From an uncultured Lachnospiraceae bacterium (GTDB taxonomy: Bacteria > Bacillota > Clostridia > Lachnospirales > Lachnospiraceae), in the NCBI GenBank assembly GCA_945913255.1, contig CAMEDC010000005.1:62001-126000 (forward strand): 64,000 bases of DNA. Direction: 5' to 3'. Within the stretch, counting starts at the first letter, position 1, and each line of letters starts with the position of its first letter. Positions 43,728-53,577 of the stretch are shown in pieces. Under the pieces are notes generated by a model that had not been told where the DNA came from, did no database searches, and saw only the letters and a list, made by a program, of their open reading frames with translations. Made by a program: the position numbers and the translations under genes.

Positions 43728-44396
43728 ATGAGAGATAAAATGAGTGAAGAAAGATATCTTACCTTTGCATTGGGCAAGGGGCGACTTGCCAGCAAAACAC
43801 TGGAATTGTTTGAACAAATCGGCATTACCTGCGAGGAGATGAAGGATAAAAATTCCCGTAAGCTGATTTTTGTAAACGAAGAACTTAAGCTCAGGTTCTT
43901 TCTTGCGAAAGGACCTGATGTCCCTACTTATGTGGAATATGGCGCTGCTGATATCGGTGTTGTGGGTAGGGATACCATTTTGGAGGAAAACCGCAATGTC
44001 TATGAGGTACTTGATTTAGGTTTTGGCAAGTGCAGAATGTGTGTGTGTGGTCCCGCTTCTGCAAAAGAACTTCTGCTGCATCATGAGCGAATTCGTGTTG
44101 CCAGTAAATACCCGAATATTGCAAAAGACTACTTCTATAATAAAAAGCATCAGACAGTAGACATTATCAAATTAAACGGTTCCGTGGAACTTGGGCCTCT
44201 TGTGGAACTCTCCGACGTCATTGTTGATATCGTGGAAACTGGTTCCACATTACGGGAGAACGGGCTTGAAGTATTGGAAGATGTCTGTCCGCTGTCTGCA
44301 AGAATGATTGTCAATCCTGTCAGTATGCAGATGGAAACAGAAAGAATCAAAAAGCTGGTCAATCAGATTCGTTCTAAACTGGAAGAACAGTTTTGA
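43728..44396 (+). CDS. hisG: ATP phosphoribosyltransferase (short form)
   Basis: TFALGKGRLASKTLELF, GAADIGVVGRD, DIVETGSTLRENGLEV. Confidence 0.95.
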   Translation: MRDKMSEERYLTFALGKGRLASKTLELFEQIGITCEEMKDKNSRKLIFVNEELKLRFFLAKGPDVPTYVEYGAADIGVVGRDTILEENRNVYEVLDLGFGKCRMCVCGPASAKELLLHHERIRVASKYPNIAKDYFYNKKHQTVDIIKLNGSVELGPLVELSDVIVDIVETGSTLRENGLEVLEDVCPLSARMIVNPVSMQMETERIKKLVNQIRSKLEEQF

Positions 44397-44442
44397 AAGG
44401 ATATCATAAATTGAAAGAATCGTATCAAGAAAGGGAGAAACT

Positions 44443-45732
44443 ATGAGAATCGTTGAATTGTCGAAAGAGACAAAACAAAATATCCTGAATGATCTTCTGA
44501 AAAGAAGTCCCAACAATTATTCTCAATATGAAGCAACCGTGAATGAGATTATTGAAGCCGTCAAGACAACGGGTGACAGGGCATTGTTCGATTACACCCT
44601 GAAATTTGATAAGTTTGCCCTAAATTCTGAAAATATCAAAGTCACAAAAGAAGAAATTGAAGAGGCCTACACCAAACTGGATTCAGGTCTGATTGAGGTC
44701 ATAAAGAAGTCCGCCGAAAACATCAGAGCCTTTCACACAAAGCAGCTTCGCAACAGCTGGTTCGATGCCAAAGAGGACGGTACGATACTTGGTATGAAAA
44801 TCACGCCGATTGCGAAAGCAGGTGTCTATGTACCCGGCGGAAAAGCGGCTTATCCTTCCAGTGTATTGATGAATGTGATTCCCGCGAAAGTTGCAGGCGT
44901 ATCGGAAATTGTGATGACAACACCACCCGGAGCAGACGGCAAAGTCAATCCCGGTACCCTTGTGGCGGCAGATATCGCCGGTGTGGATGCAATCTATAAA
45001 GCAGGCGGTGCACAGGCTATTGCAGCACTTGCTTTCGGCACAGAGTCCATACCCAAAGTAGATAAGATTACCGGTCCCGGTAACATTTTTGTTGCATTGG
45101 CAAAAAAGGCTGTATATGGCTACGTGAGCATTGATTCCATTGCCGGTCCCAGTGAAATACTTGTTCTGGCAGATGAAACCGCAAATCCCAGATATGTCGC
45201 CGCCGATTTGCTCTCTCAGGCAGAACATGATGAACTTGCAAGCGCAATCCTGATTACTACTTCCAGAGAACTGGCAGAAAAGGTTTCCTCACAGGTAGAT
45301 ATCTTTGTGAAAGAGCTTTCCAGAAAAGAAATTTTGCAAAAATCTCTGGATAATTATGGCTATATTCTTCTTGCGGATAATATGTCGGATGCCATTGATG
45401 CGGTAAACGAAATTGCATCCGAACACCTGGAAATTCTCACAAAGAATCCGTTTGAAGTGATGACAAAGATAAAGAATGCCGGTGCAATTTTCATGGGGGA
45501 ATACGCATCCGAACCATTGGGAGATTACTTCGCAGGTCCCAACCACATTCTCCCCACCAACGGCACCGCAAAATTTTTCTCACCTGTTAATGTGGATGAC
45601 TTTATCAAAAAAACCAGCATTATTTCATATTCCAGAGAAGCCCTTGAGAAGGTACATAACGATATTGAGACCTTTGCTGAAAGTGAGGGCTTGACGGCAC
45701 ATGCAAACAGCATTAAAGTAAGGTTTGAATAA
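44443..45732 (+). CDS. hisD: Histidinol dehydrogenase
   Basis: GVYVPGGKAAYPSSVLMN, DSIAGPSEILVLAD, LSQAEHDE, GPNHILPT. Confidence 0.97.
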   Translation: MRIVELSKETKQNILNDLLKRSPNNYSQYEATVNEIIEAVKTTGDRALFDYTLKFDKFALNSENIKVTKEEIEEAYTKLDSGLIEVIKKSAENIRAFHTKQLRNSWFDAKEDGTILGMKITPIAKAGVYVPGGKAAYPSSVLMNVIPAKVAGVSEIVMTTPPGADGKVNPGTLVAADIAGVDAIYKAGGAQAIAALAFGTESIPKVDKITGPGNIFVALAKKAVYGYVSIDSIAGPSEILVLADETANPRYVAADLLSQAEHDELASAILITTSRELAEKVSSQVDIFVKELSRKEILQKSLDNYGYILLADNMSDAIDAVNEIASEHLEILTKNPFEVMTKIKNAGAIFMGEYASEPLGDYFAGPNHILPTNGTAKFFSPVNVDDFIKKTSIISYSREALEKVHNDIETFAESEGLTAHANSIKVRFE

Positions 45733-45777
45733 TGCAGGAATCCATAAGCTGCTTTAGCGGCAGAACAGCGAGGAATT

Positions 45778-46383
45778 ATGAGCGAGATTATCAATAAGCA
45801 ACGTAAATGTGAACTGAGTCGAAAGACAAAAGAAACAGACATATTCGTCAGTCTGAACCTGGATGGCAGTGGTAAGTCCGATGTTTCCACCGGAATCGGT
45901 TTTTTTGATCACATGCTGGAAGGCTTTGCAAAACACGGCTTTTTTGACCTTACCTGTAAGGTAAACGGTGATTTGCAGGTAGATGGACACCATACTGTTG
46001 AAGACACCGGAATTGTTCTGGGCCAGGTTATCGCACAGGCAGTGGGCGATAAGAAGGGGATTTGCAGATATGGTTCCTTTATTCTTCCGATGGATGACGC
46101 ACTGGCACTTTGTGCAGTCGACCTCTGCGGCAGACCCTACCTTAATTTTGACTGTTCCTTTCCTGTAGAAAGAGTAGGTTCCCTAGACACAGAACTGATT
46201 CGGGAATTCTTTTATGCCGTATCTTACAGTGCAGGTATGAATCTGCATCTTAAGATGCTTCACGGGCTCAATGCCCATCACATGATTGAAGCAATGTTCA
46301 AAGCTTTTGCCAAGGCTCTTGACCAGGCAGTCGGTTTTGATTCCCGTATAACAGATGTTTTAAGCACAAAAGGCAGTCTCTAA
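45778..46383 (+). CDS. hisB: Imidazoleglycerol-phosphate dehydratase
   Basis: GIGFFDHMLEGFAKHG, GHHTVEDTGI, GLNAHHMIEAMFK. Confidence 0.97.
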   Translation: MSEIINKQRKCELSRKTKETDIFVSLNLDGSGKSDVSTGIGFFDHMLEGFAKHGFFDLTCKVNGDLQVDGHHTVEDTGIVLGQVIAQAVGDKKGICRYGSFILPMDDALALCAVDLCGRPYLNFDCSFPVERVGSLDTELIREFFYAVSYSAGMNLHLKMLHGLNAHHMIEAMFKAFAKALDQAVGFDSRITDVLSTKGSL

Positions 46384-46393
46384 GGAGTTAATT

Positions 46394-47680
46394 ATGATTG
46401 TTAAAAAATTTGTACCCTGTATTTATCTCTATCATCAACATGCTGTAAAAAGCCTGACGGATACCACAATTGTGGAAACGGATCCGCTTCGTCTGGTTCA
46501 CCTTTACAATGAAAACAATGCGGATGAATTGATTGTCTTTGATATGTCCGAAGAGGACGCGGAACATGAAGAAGCGCTTGATATGATAAAGGACATATGT
46601 GCTTCCGCCGAAATGGATGTAATAGGTGCCGGTAACATTAAACGGATGGAAGATGTGAAAAAGCTTTTATATGCCGGATGTAAAAAAGCCGTTCTTGACT
46701 ATGAAAAAGAAAGCAATCTTTCCATTACCGAGGAAGTTTCCCTAAAATTCGGCAAGGATAAGATTTTACTTTCCTATAACGACCCACAGATTCTTTCTGA
46801 CAACAAAGAAATGATTGAAAAATATGTATCTTCTATGATACTGATGAATCCACATAAGATTCGTGAGACAGAACAACTTCTTAGCTTACCTTTTTATGTA
46901 CAAATCAATCAGATTGCATTGAATAAGCTCATGGAAATTTTTGCTTATCCGAATGTCAGCGGGGTAACGGGTAATACCATCAATGAGAATTATAAAGAGA
47001 TTCTTGCGTTGAAAAAGTTGTGCCGCGAAAACGGCATTCAGGTAGAAACCTTTGAAGCAGCCTATAAATGGGACGATTTCAAGAAAAACAGCGATGGAAT
47101 GGTGCCGGTTGTTGTACAGGATTACCGAACACTCGAAGTATTGATGGTTGCCTATATGAACGAAGAAGCTTATAACCAGACACTTGCCCTTGGCAAAATG
47201 ACCTATTACAGTAGAAGCAGACAGGAACTATGGCTGAAAGGAGCTACCAGTGGGCATTACCAATATGTCAAAAGCCTGACTGCCGATTGCGACATGGATA
47301 CCATACTGGCGAAAGTATCTCAGGTAGGAGTTGCATGTCATACCGGTTCCAAAAGCTGTTTCTTTAACGAAATTACCAAAAAAGATTATGAGGAAGCAGA
47401 CAATCCCCTTCAGGTATTTGAAGAAGTCCTTGATGTCATCAAAGACCGCAAGATTCATCCCAAAGAGGGCTCTTACACAAATTATCTCTTTGACAAGGGA
47501 ATTGACAAAATTCTGAAAAAACTTGGTGAAGAAGCAACAGAAATTGTGATTGCCGCAAAAAACCCCAATGCCAATGAAGTAAAATATGAAATCAGTGACT
47601 TCCTGTATCATATGATGGTACTTATGGTGGAAAAGGATGTCAGCTGGGAAGAGATTACCACAGAGCTTGCAAATCGATAA
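46394..47680 (+). CDS. hisIE: HisIE (PR-AMP cyclohydrolase / PR-ATP diphosphatase) with N-terminal HisA/F-like domain
   Basis: VVVQDYRTLEVLMVAYMNEEA, WLKGATSGHYQYVKSLTADCDMDT (HisI); LGEEATEIVIAAKN (HisE); N-term FVPCIYLY...ADELIVFDM resembles HisF. Confidence 0.9.
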   Translation: MIVKKFVPCIYLYHQHAVKSLTDTTIVETDPLRLVHLYNENNADELIVFDMSEEDAEHEEALDMIKDICASAEMDVIGAGNIKRMEDVKKLLYAGCKKAVLDYEKESNLSITEEVSLKFGKDKILLSYNDPQILSDNKEMIEKYVSSMILMNPHKIRETEQLLSLPFYVQINQIALNKLMEIFAYPNVSGVTGNTINENYKEILALKKLCRENGIQVETFEAAYKWDDFKKNSDGMVPVVVQDYRTLEVLMVAYMNEEAYNQTLALGKMTYYSRSRQELWLKGATSGHYQYVKSLTADCDMDTILAKVSQVGVACHTGSKSCFFNEITKKDYEEADNPLQVFEEVLDVIKDRKIHPKEGSYTNYLFDKGIDKILKKLGEEATEIVIAAKNPNANEVKYEISDFLYHMMVLMVEKDVSWEEITTELANR

Positions 47681-47711
47681 TAGAAAGCAAAACAATCTGT
47701 CAATATAAAGT

Positions 47712-47743
47712 AAAAAAGCTGCCGGTTGAACGGCAGCTTTTTT
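47712..47743 (+). terminator. Terminator of the his operon
   Basis: AAAAAAGCTGCCG / CGGCAGCTTTTTT. Confidence 0.9.
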
Positions 47744-47869
47744 AGGCATAACTCTATATAACATCTTACCAAATAATAAAAGAAAAGTCTAGTATTTTTT
47801 TTATTTTTTCTTATACTTATAAACAGTCGGATGAGAGCGGTATTAACTATTCAAAATCAGGAGGTGTAC

Positions 47870-50800
47870 ATGAAACATACAGACAGAGAAGCGGAAGCGC
47901 AATATCTGAAACAAACCCTGAAAGTAGTGGAAAGCAATCTGAAAAACTACAGTCAGGAATCTGCACGGATGCAAGGCGAAATTGATGAGATGCTGGAGCA
48001 TTATCATGACAATGATGTAGAACTATGGACCATTCTCAACAACACCATCACCTTAAATGAGCATATGAAACGTGCCCTGATTCGAAATGAACGGGCAAAA
48101 GAAAAGCCCTATTTCGGCAGAATTATTTTTCATGATGAAACACTGGACAAGGACGAATCTCTATACATTGGAAAGGGCGGCATCTCCAGTGATCGGACCA
48201 CTCAGATAGTAATAGACTGGCGTGCTCCCGTAGCCAATGCTTATTATGAAAACGGTCTTGGTAAATGTAACTATACAGCTCCTGATGGGAAGGAAATTCC
48301 TATTGATTTACAGCTGAAACGCACTTTCGAAATTGAAAACGGGAAGCTTCTTGATTATTTTGACACGGAAGTTGTGGCAAACGATGATTTACTGATGAAA
48401 TATCTTTCCAAAAACAAGGAAGCGGTTCTGGGAGAAATCGTAGCCACGATTCAAAAAGAACAGAATGAAATTATCCGCAAAACGCCTTATCACAATGTAA
48501 TTGTACAGGGGGTTGCGGGCTCCGGGAAAACTACCGTTGCCATGCACCGCATCTCTTATATTCTCTATAACTACAAAGAGCGTTTCAGACCGGAAGATTT
48601 CTATATCGTGGGAAGCAACCGTATTCTCTTGAATTATATCACCGGTGTTTTGCCTGATCTCGATGTATACGGTGTAAAACAAATGACCATGGAACAGTTG
48701 TTTGTCAGGCTTCTCTATGAGGACTGGGATGACAAAAAATATCGTATCAAATCTGTCTCCGGTTCGCGGGACACCGTCAAGGGAACGGAAAAATGGTATT
48801 TCGATCTTGTATCCTTTATCCGTAAGCTGGAGCGAAATTCTATTTCTACCGATTCTGTCTATCTGAATCCCAGACAGTTTGTGGAAGGACTGCAGAACGG
48901 TAAGAACGGCATCTACGACAGAAGTGAGGAAGATAAAGCTGCCGGTCTGACTCCAAAGCTGATAGAACTTGTGAGCGGGGAAGCAGTTGAGCGCTATGTC
49001 AGTCAGAATCCTTCCATATCCATACAAAGCAAAATCAATATGCTGAATGACCGTCTTGCCACAAAAATTAAGGATGAATTTCTGGGCAAAGGTGTTTCCT
49101 ATTCGGAAGAAGAACGGAAAGCAATTCTGAAAGCATATCGTGGCAGATATGGCGACAGAGTCTGGAAAAAATCAATTTATAAACTATACGGGGAATTTCT
49201 TACTGAGCAACAGGAAAGAGGATATGATGTGACGCCTCCGTCAGATGCATTCGATGTCTACGATCTGGCAGCATTGGCGCTTCTCTATAAGCTTGTAAAG
49301 GAAACGGAAGTCATCAGTGAGGCACATCACATTGTTATTGATGAGGCACAGGATTTCGGAATGATGGCGTATCATGTACTTTATGATTGCATTAAGGATT
49401 GCACTTATACCATTATGGGAGATGTTTCACAGAATATTCATTTCGGATATGGACTGGGAGACTGGGAGGAACTGCGGCGTCTGATCTTATCCGACCCAAT
49501 GGACTCTTTTGGAATTTTAAAGAAAAGCTACCGGAATACAGTAGAAATTTCCGACTTTGCAACAAACATTCTGAGGCATGGAAATTTTTCCATCTATCCG
49601 GTAGAACCCATCATCAGACACGGTAATCAGGTGTTGCAAAAGAAAGTATCCGGAAACGAATCTGACTTTGCTGAATGTGCCGCCGATATCTGCAGGAACT
49701 GGCAGAAAAATGGCTATGATACCATTGCAGTGGTATGCAGGGATGAAGTGGCAGCCGCACAAGCAGCCGGAGAACTTTCGAAACACATTGCTATTATGGA
49801 AAGTGATTTGGAGAAAGCGAACTTCGGAAACGGAATCCTTGTGCTCCCCGTAGAGTATACAAAAGGTCTGGAATTTGATGCCGTTTTAATCTGGAATCCT
49901 ACCAGAACAGACTATCCCTCAGATGACGGCCATGCAAGACTTCTGTATGTTGCAGCAACCCGCGCGCTGCATGAATTATGCATCCTGTATCGTGACAACC
50001 TTACCGGATTGATTGCCGACCCGGTGCCGGAAAAGGCCTTTACCTATCATATTGAGCAGCTCGGAAAGGCTGTCATGCAAAAAGCGGACGGAAAAACAGA
50101 TATTACGCAAAAGCCGAAAGCAAAAGCAAGTATTTCTCAAAAATCTGGGAAAATCAGTATAAACATTCCCGGGAATGCGTCGGTACAGCCACCCAGACTT
50201 TCCACAAATTATGGAACAGGTACAGTTCCTGTTTCAGGAAAAGCGCCTCAACAGAAAAAGAATAATCATACTGCAACCCCAAAGAACGGTTTGAAATTCG
50301 GCGATATGCCTGCCACGGAAATCCTAAGACCGGCAGGACACGCTAAAATCAATGCATCCATACGCTGGGTATCAAAGCAATCAGATGGACTTTATCTGCA
50401 AAGTCAATATGGAATCCTTCGCCTCAGTCCCGTAGGCAGCGCAATTATGCGAATTACCTTCGCAAAGGGCAGTAAAATTTCAGAAGGCACACATCCACTG
50501 ATTGCTACCAGTCATGTGGAAAAAAGCTGGAAATATCGTGATAACGGCAAACTGATTGACATGTCTACCGATGAGATGATTGTAAGGATTGACAAAATAT
50601 CAGGTTCCATACAGTATCTGGATAAGCTGGGAAAACTCCTTTTAGCAGAACGAAAAATCGATAGCAGACAACAGGAAAGCAATCGCAGTTGGCTTTATCT
50701 TGAATATCAGAAAGGAGAACAGCTTTACGCAATGGGACCCGAAGAGCAGGGCGGTTTAAAGCTCCGCGGAAGCGCCAGATATATCTGTACTTCTTCAGAA

Positions 50801-50998
50801 AACAGGCTTCCTTTCCTTCTTTCCGACAGGGGATATGGCATTCTTCCTGCAACAGGCGGAAATGTAATCAGCTGTGATATTCCGGCTTATGGTTCTTATC
50901 TTTCTACGGAAACAGCACAAATGGATTATTACTTTATTGCCGGGAAACAACAGCAAACCATTCTGAATGCCTATTCTTACCTTTGCGGGTTGTTATAG
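47870..50998 (+). CDS. HelD/UvrD-like helicase fused to a C-terminal GH31 N-domain-like module
   Basis: VQGVAGSGKTTVAMHRISY Walker A, VIDEAQDF, LLYVAATRALHEL; C-term QLYAMGPEEQGGLKLRG, PFLLSDRGYGIL, MDYYFIAGKQQQTILNAYSYLCG. Confidence 0.88.
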   Translation: MKHTDREAEAQYLKQTLKVVESNLKNYSQESARMQGEIDEMLEHYHDNDVELWTILNNTITLNEHMKRALIRNERAKEKPYFGRIIFHDETLDKDESLYIGKGGISSDRTTQIVIDWRAPVANAYYENGLGKCNYTAPDGKEIPIDLQLKRTFEIENGKLLDYFDTEVVANDDLLMKYLSKNKEAVLGEIVATIQKEQNEIIRKTPYHNVIVQGVAGSGKTTVAMHRISYILYNYKERFRPEDFYIVGSNRILLNYITGVLPDLDVYGVKQMTMEQLFVRLLYEDWDDKKYRIKSVSGSRDTVKGTEKWYFDLVSFIRKLERNSISTDSVYLNPRQFVEGLQNGKNGIYDRSEEDKAAGLTPKLIELVSGEAVERYVSQNPSISIQSKINMLNDRLATKIKDEFLGKGVSYSEEERKAILKAYRGRYGDRVWKKSIYKLYGEFLTEQQERGYDVTPPSDAFDVYDLAALALLYKLVKETEVISEAHHIVIDEAQDFGMMAYHVLYDCIKDCTYTIMGDVSQNIHFGYGLGDWEELRRLILSDPMDSFGILKKSYRNTVEISDFATNILRHGNFSIYPVEPIIRHGNQVLQKKVSGNESDFAECAADICRNWQKNGYDTIAVVCRDEVAAAQAAGELSKHIAIMESDLEKANFGNGILVLPVEYTKGLEFDAVLIWNPTRTDYPSDDGHARLLYVAATRALHELCILYRDNLTGLIADPVPEKAFTYHIEQLGKAVMQKADGKTDITQKPKAKASISQKSGKISINIPGNASVQPPRLSTNYGTGTVPVSGKAPQQKKNNHTATPKNGLKFGDMPATEILRPAGHAKINASIRWVSKQSDGLYLQSQYGILRLSPVGSAIMRITFAKGSKISEGTHPLIATSHVEKSWKYRDNGKLIDMSTDEMIVRIDKISGSIQYLDKLGKLLLAERKIDSRQQESNRSWLYLEYQKGEQLYAMGPEEQGGLKLRGSARYICTSSENRLPFLLSDRGYGILPATGGNVISCDIPAYGSYLSTETAQMDYYFIAGKQQQTILNAYSYLCGLL

Positions 50999-51342
50999 GA
51001 ATCTGCTAAAGTTTCCATCCACACTTCCAGTTTTTCTTCATAATCGGCCGAAATTACCTGGTAAATCCGTTCCACGGTAATTCCGGCCACTTTGATATTG
51101 TTTGTGTCCATTACAACAATTGTCAAAAAGAAAAGAAGCGCAAAAAGAAACCTGACCTTAAAAAAGGAGACTCTTCCTATCATTTCCGTTTTTTCAATAT
51201 CATCTCCCAATCGATTACTTCTGTGCAGGGATTCTCCGCATAGAATTCGTTCCCTGTTATACATATCGTATTGGTTCTCATTATACCGGGACCGCACCTG
51301 CTGAACCAGCTGCAGCTTTTGTTCCATTGTCATATCACTCAT
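50977..51342 (-). CDS. Hypothetical single-TM protein
   Basis: Complete ORF, MSDMTMEQKLQLVQQVRSRYNENQYDMYNRERIL..., one TM near 70-90 aa, fits gap between genes. Confidence 0.65.
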   Translation of the reverse strand: MSDMTMEQKLQLVQQVRSRYNENQYDMYNRERILCGESLHRSNRLGDDIEKTEMIGRVSFFKVRFLFALLFFLTIVVMDTNNIKVAGITVERIYQVISADYEEKLEVWMETLADSYNNPQR

Positions 51343-51410
51343 AGGAAATCACCTTAATAAGCTTACTACAGATTATTCGGTATACTGCTTTTTCAGAACC
51401 ATTTACTCAT

Positions 51411-51439
51411 TTGCAAAGAATGTTCTGATATGTTAAAAT
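51411..51439 (+). promoter_or_regulatory. Putative sigma-A promoter of the MoxR operon
   Basis: TTGCAA - 17 nt - TAAAAT. Confidence 0.6.
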
Positions 51440-51466
51440 AGCTTTGTTCATGCAGAACACTGAATC

Positions 51467-52441
51467 ATGAAATCTGAGAGGTATATTATCGTGGAAAACA
51501 GCGGGAAAACAATCAATGACAGAATTCTCGGAAATATTTCAAAGGTGATTGTCGGAAAAGAACATACAGTAAAACTTCTTTTGACAGCTCTTCTTGCAGA
51601 CGGTCATGTACTTCTTGAAGATGTGCCCGGTACTGGCAAAACAAAGCTGGCAAAAACACTGGCAAAAACACTGGATGCTGATTTTTCCCGCATTCAGTTT
51701 ACTCCGGACCTGCTTCCCAGTGACATAACCGGATTGAATGTTTTTGACCGTCAGGAAAACAAATTTGTTCTGAGGAAAGGGCCTGTATTTACCAATATAC
51801 TTCTTGCTGATGAAATCAATCGTGCCACTCCGAGAACACAGGCCGGTCTGCTGGAATGCATGGAGGAACGCCAGGTCACCATTGACGGAGAAACTTATCT
51901 GCCCGGTAATCCTTTTTTTGTCATAGCCACGCAAAATCCTGTAGAAACTGCTGGAACCTTTCCTCTGCCTGAAGCGCAGATGGATCGATTTATGATGCGG
52001 CTTTCTATGGGACTTCCGGATAAAGAAGAGGAGATTTCCATTCTGGAGCGGTATATGGAAACGGAACCGCTTGATACTCTGGGGAGTGTATTGACACTGG
52101 AAGAACTGAAGACAGTTCGTGAAGCAGCAAACAAAGTCTATGTTCATAAATGTGTACTCAACTACATGGTAGACATTATTGAAGCAACGAGAGAACCGGA
52201 ACGAACTGTTATGGGAGTCAGTCCCCGTGGCAGTCTGGCTCTTCTTCGCTGTGTAAAGGCATATGCATTCCTTGACGGAAGGGATTTTGTCACACCTGAT
52301 GATGTGAAAACGCTTGCCATACCGGTGCTTGCCCATCGTATTGTCTTAGGGTACGGTGCCGGAGGAAGAGATAGTGCCGTGAAACTAATACAACAAATTC
52401 TGGATACCACACCGGTACCAACCGAGGATTTTAAGGCATGA
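51467..52441 (+). CDS. MoxR-family AAA ATPase
   Basis: LLEDVPGTGKTKLAKTLAKTLD, FTPDLLPSDITG, LLADEINRATPRTQAGLLE. Confidence 0.95.
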   Translation: MKSERYIIVENSGKTINDRILGNISKVIVGKEHTVKLLLTALLADGHVLLEDVPGTGKTKLAKTLAKTLDADFSRIQFTPDLLPSDITGLNVFDRQENKFVLRKGPVFTNILLADEINRATPRTQAGLLECMEERQVTIDGETYLPGNPFFVIATQNPVETAGTFPLPEAQMDRFMMRLSMGLPDKEEEISILERYMETEPLDTLGSVLTLEELKTVREAANKVYVHKCVLNYMVDIIEATREPERTVMGVSPRGSLALLRCVKAYAFLDGRDFVTPDDVKTLAIPVLAHRIVLGYGAGGRDSAVKLIQQILDTTPVPTEDFKA

Positions 52442-53565
52442 TAAAATTATTCAGTATCGGTCTTCTCTTTTTTCTCCTCTTTGTAATGCAGAAGTTCCTC
52501 TATGAGCATCTTTGGCAAAAGCATTTAAAAGTGAGTATCCGCTTTGGCGAAGAACATCTTTTTGAAGGCGAGCAGGGAGAATTAAAAGAAATCGTCGAAA
52601 ACCGAAAACGACTTCCCCTGTCCATGCTGAAAGTTAAATTCAAAACGGATCGGCATCTGCTTTTTGAGGATTTTAAAGGTTCCAGAACCACTGATCAGTT
52701 TTACCGAAACGATATTTTCCGTATCGGCAGCAACGAAAGAGTAATCAGAACTCTGAAATTCCAATGTGGCAGAAGAGGCTATTACACCATTGATGATGTC
52801 AGTCTTGTCGCATCAGATCTTTTTCTTGCCAGTCAGATGTTTGCAGAGATACCTCTTCATACCTGCCTCTACGTTTATCCAAAGCCCTTTGACAGTGCCG
52901 AATTCAGGCAATCTCTGACAAAATTAAACGGTGAGGTGTTGGCAAAACGTCACCTTCTGGAAGACCCCTTTGAATATCGTGGAATTCGCGAATACCAGCC
53001 CTTTGATAATATGCGCAGCATCAACTGGAAGGCAACAGCAAAAACCGGAGACCTTAAGGTAAATCAAAAAAATTATACTTCCCTGAAGAGCATTCGTATC
53101 TTTTTTAATGTCCAGGATGACAATATCATAAGAAAAGAGGAATGTGTAGAGGCATCTCTTCGTATTGTAGCCGGATTAAGCTGCTTTTTTCTACATCAGG
53201 GCATTCAGGTATCCTGCTACGGAAACGGTGTTGACTGCCTCACAGGAAAGTGTTTTACTATTGAAGCAAAAGCGGGAGAGGGACAGCTGGATACAATTTA
53301 CAGAGGTCTTGCCAGACTTGACCTGGAAAAACCTATTGCAAATTTTACAGACACCTTTGAGGAGCGCCTTTTCTCAGAGTCAAAAGGAACTATAACCTGT
53401 TTTGTTTCCCCAAACCAGTATGATGATTTCCTCCTTTTACTGGAGAAATACCAGGATGCCGGAAATGATTTTCTTTGGTTTTACCCTGTATATGGAAACA
53501 GAGAACCTGATTTGCCGCAGAAATTACTAAGTCAAGTACGTCTTTTACACCTGAATGGTATTTAA
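52438..53565 (+). CDS. DUF58-domain protein
   Basis: DPFEYRGIREYQPFDNMRSINWKATAKTGDL. Confidence 0.93.
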   Translation: MIKLFSIGLLFFLLFVMQKFLYEHLWQKHLKVSIRFGEEHLFEGEQGELKEIVENRKRLPLSMLKVKFKTDRHLLFEDFKGSRTTDQFYRNDIFRIGSNERVIRTLKFQCGRRGYYTIDDVSLVASDLFLASQMFAEIPLHTCLYVYPKPFDSAEFRQSLTKLNGEVLAKRHLLEDPFEYRGIREYQPFDNMRSINWKATAKTGDLKVNQKNYTSLKSIRIFFNVQDDNIIRKEECVEASLRIVAGLSCFFLHQGIQVSCYGNGVDCLTGKCFTIEAKAGEGQLDTIYRGLARLDLEKPIANFTDTFEERLFSESKGTITCFVSPNQYDDFLLLLEKYQDAGNDFLWFYPVYGNREPDLPQKLLSQVRLLHLNGI

Positions 53566-53577
53566 AGGAGAACAAGA

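Noticed and set aside
44683-45228. 181-aa minus-strand ORF in hisD
   Set aside because: Cys/Tyr-rich shadow ORF opposite hisD
48389-49027. 212-aa minus-strand ORF in the helicase
   Set aside because: Antisense shadow of the helicase coding frame
51539-52336. 265-aa minus-strand ORF over the MoxR ATPase
   Set aside because: Antisense shadow; implausible composition, Walker motifs encoded on the plus strand
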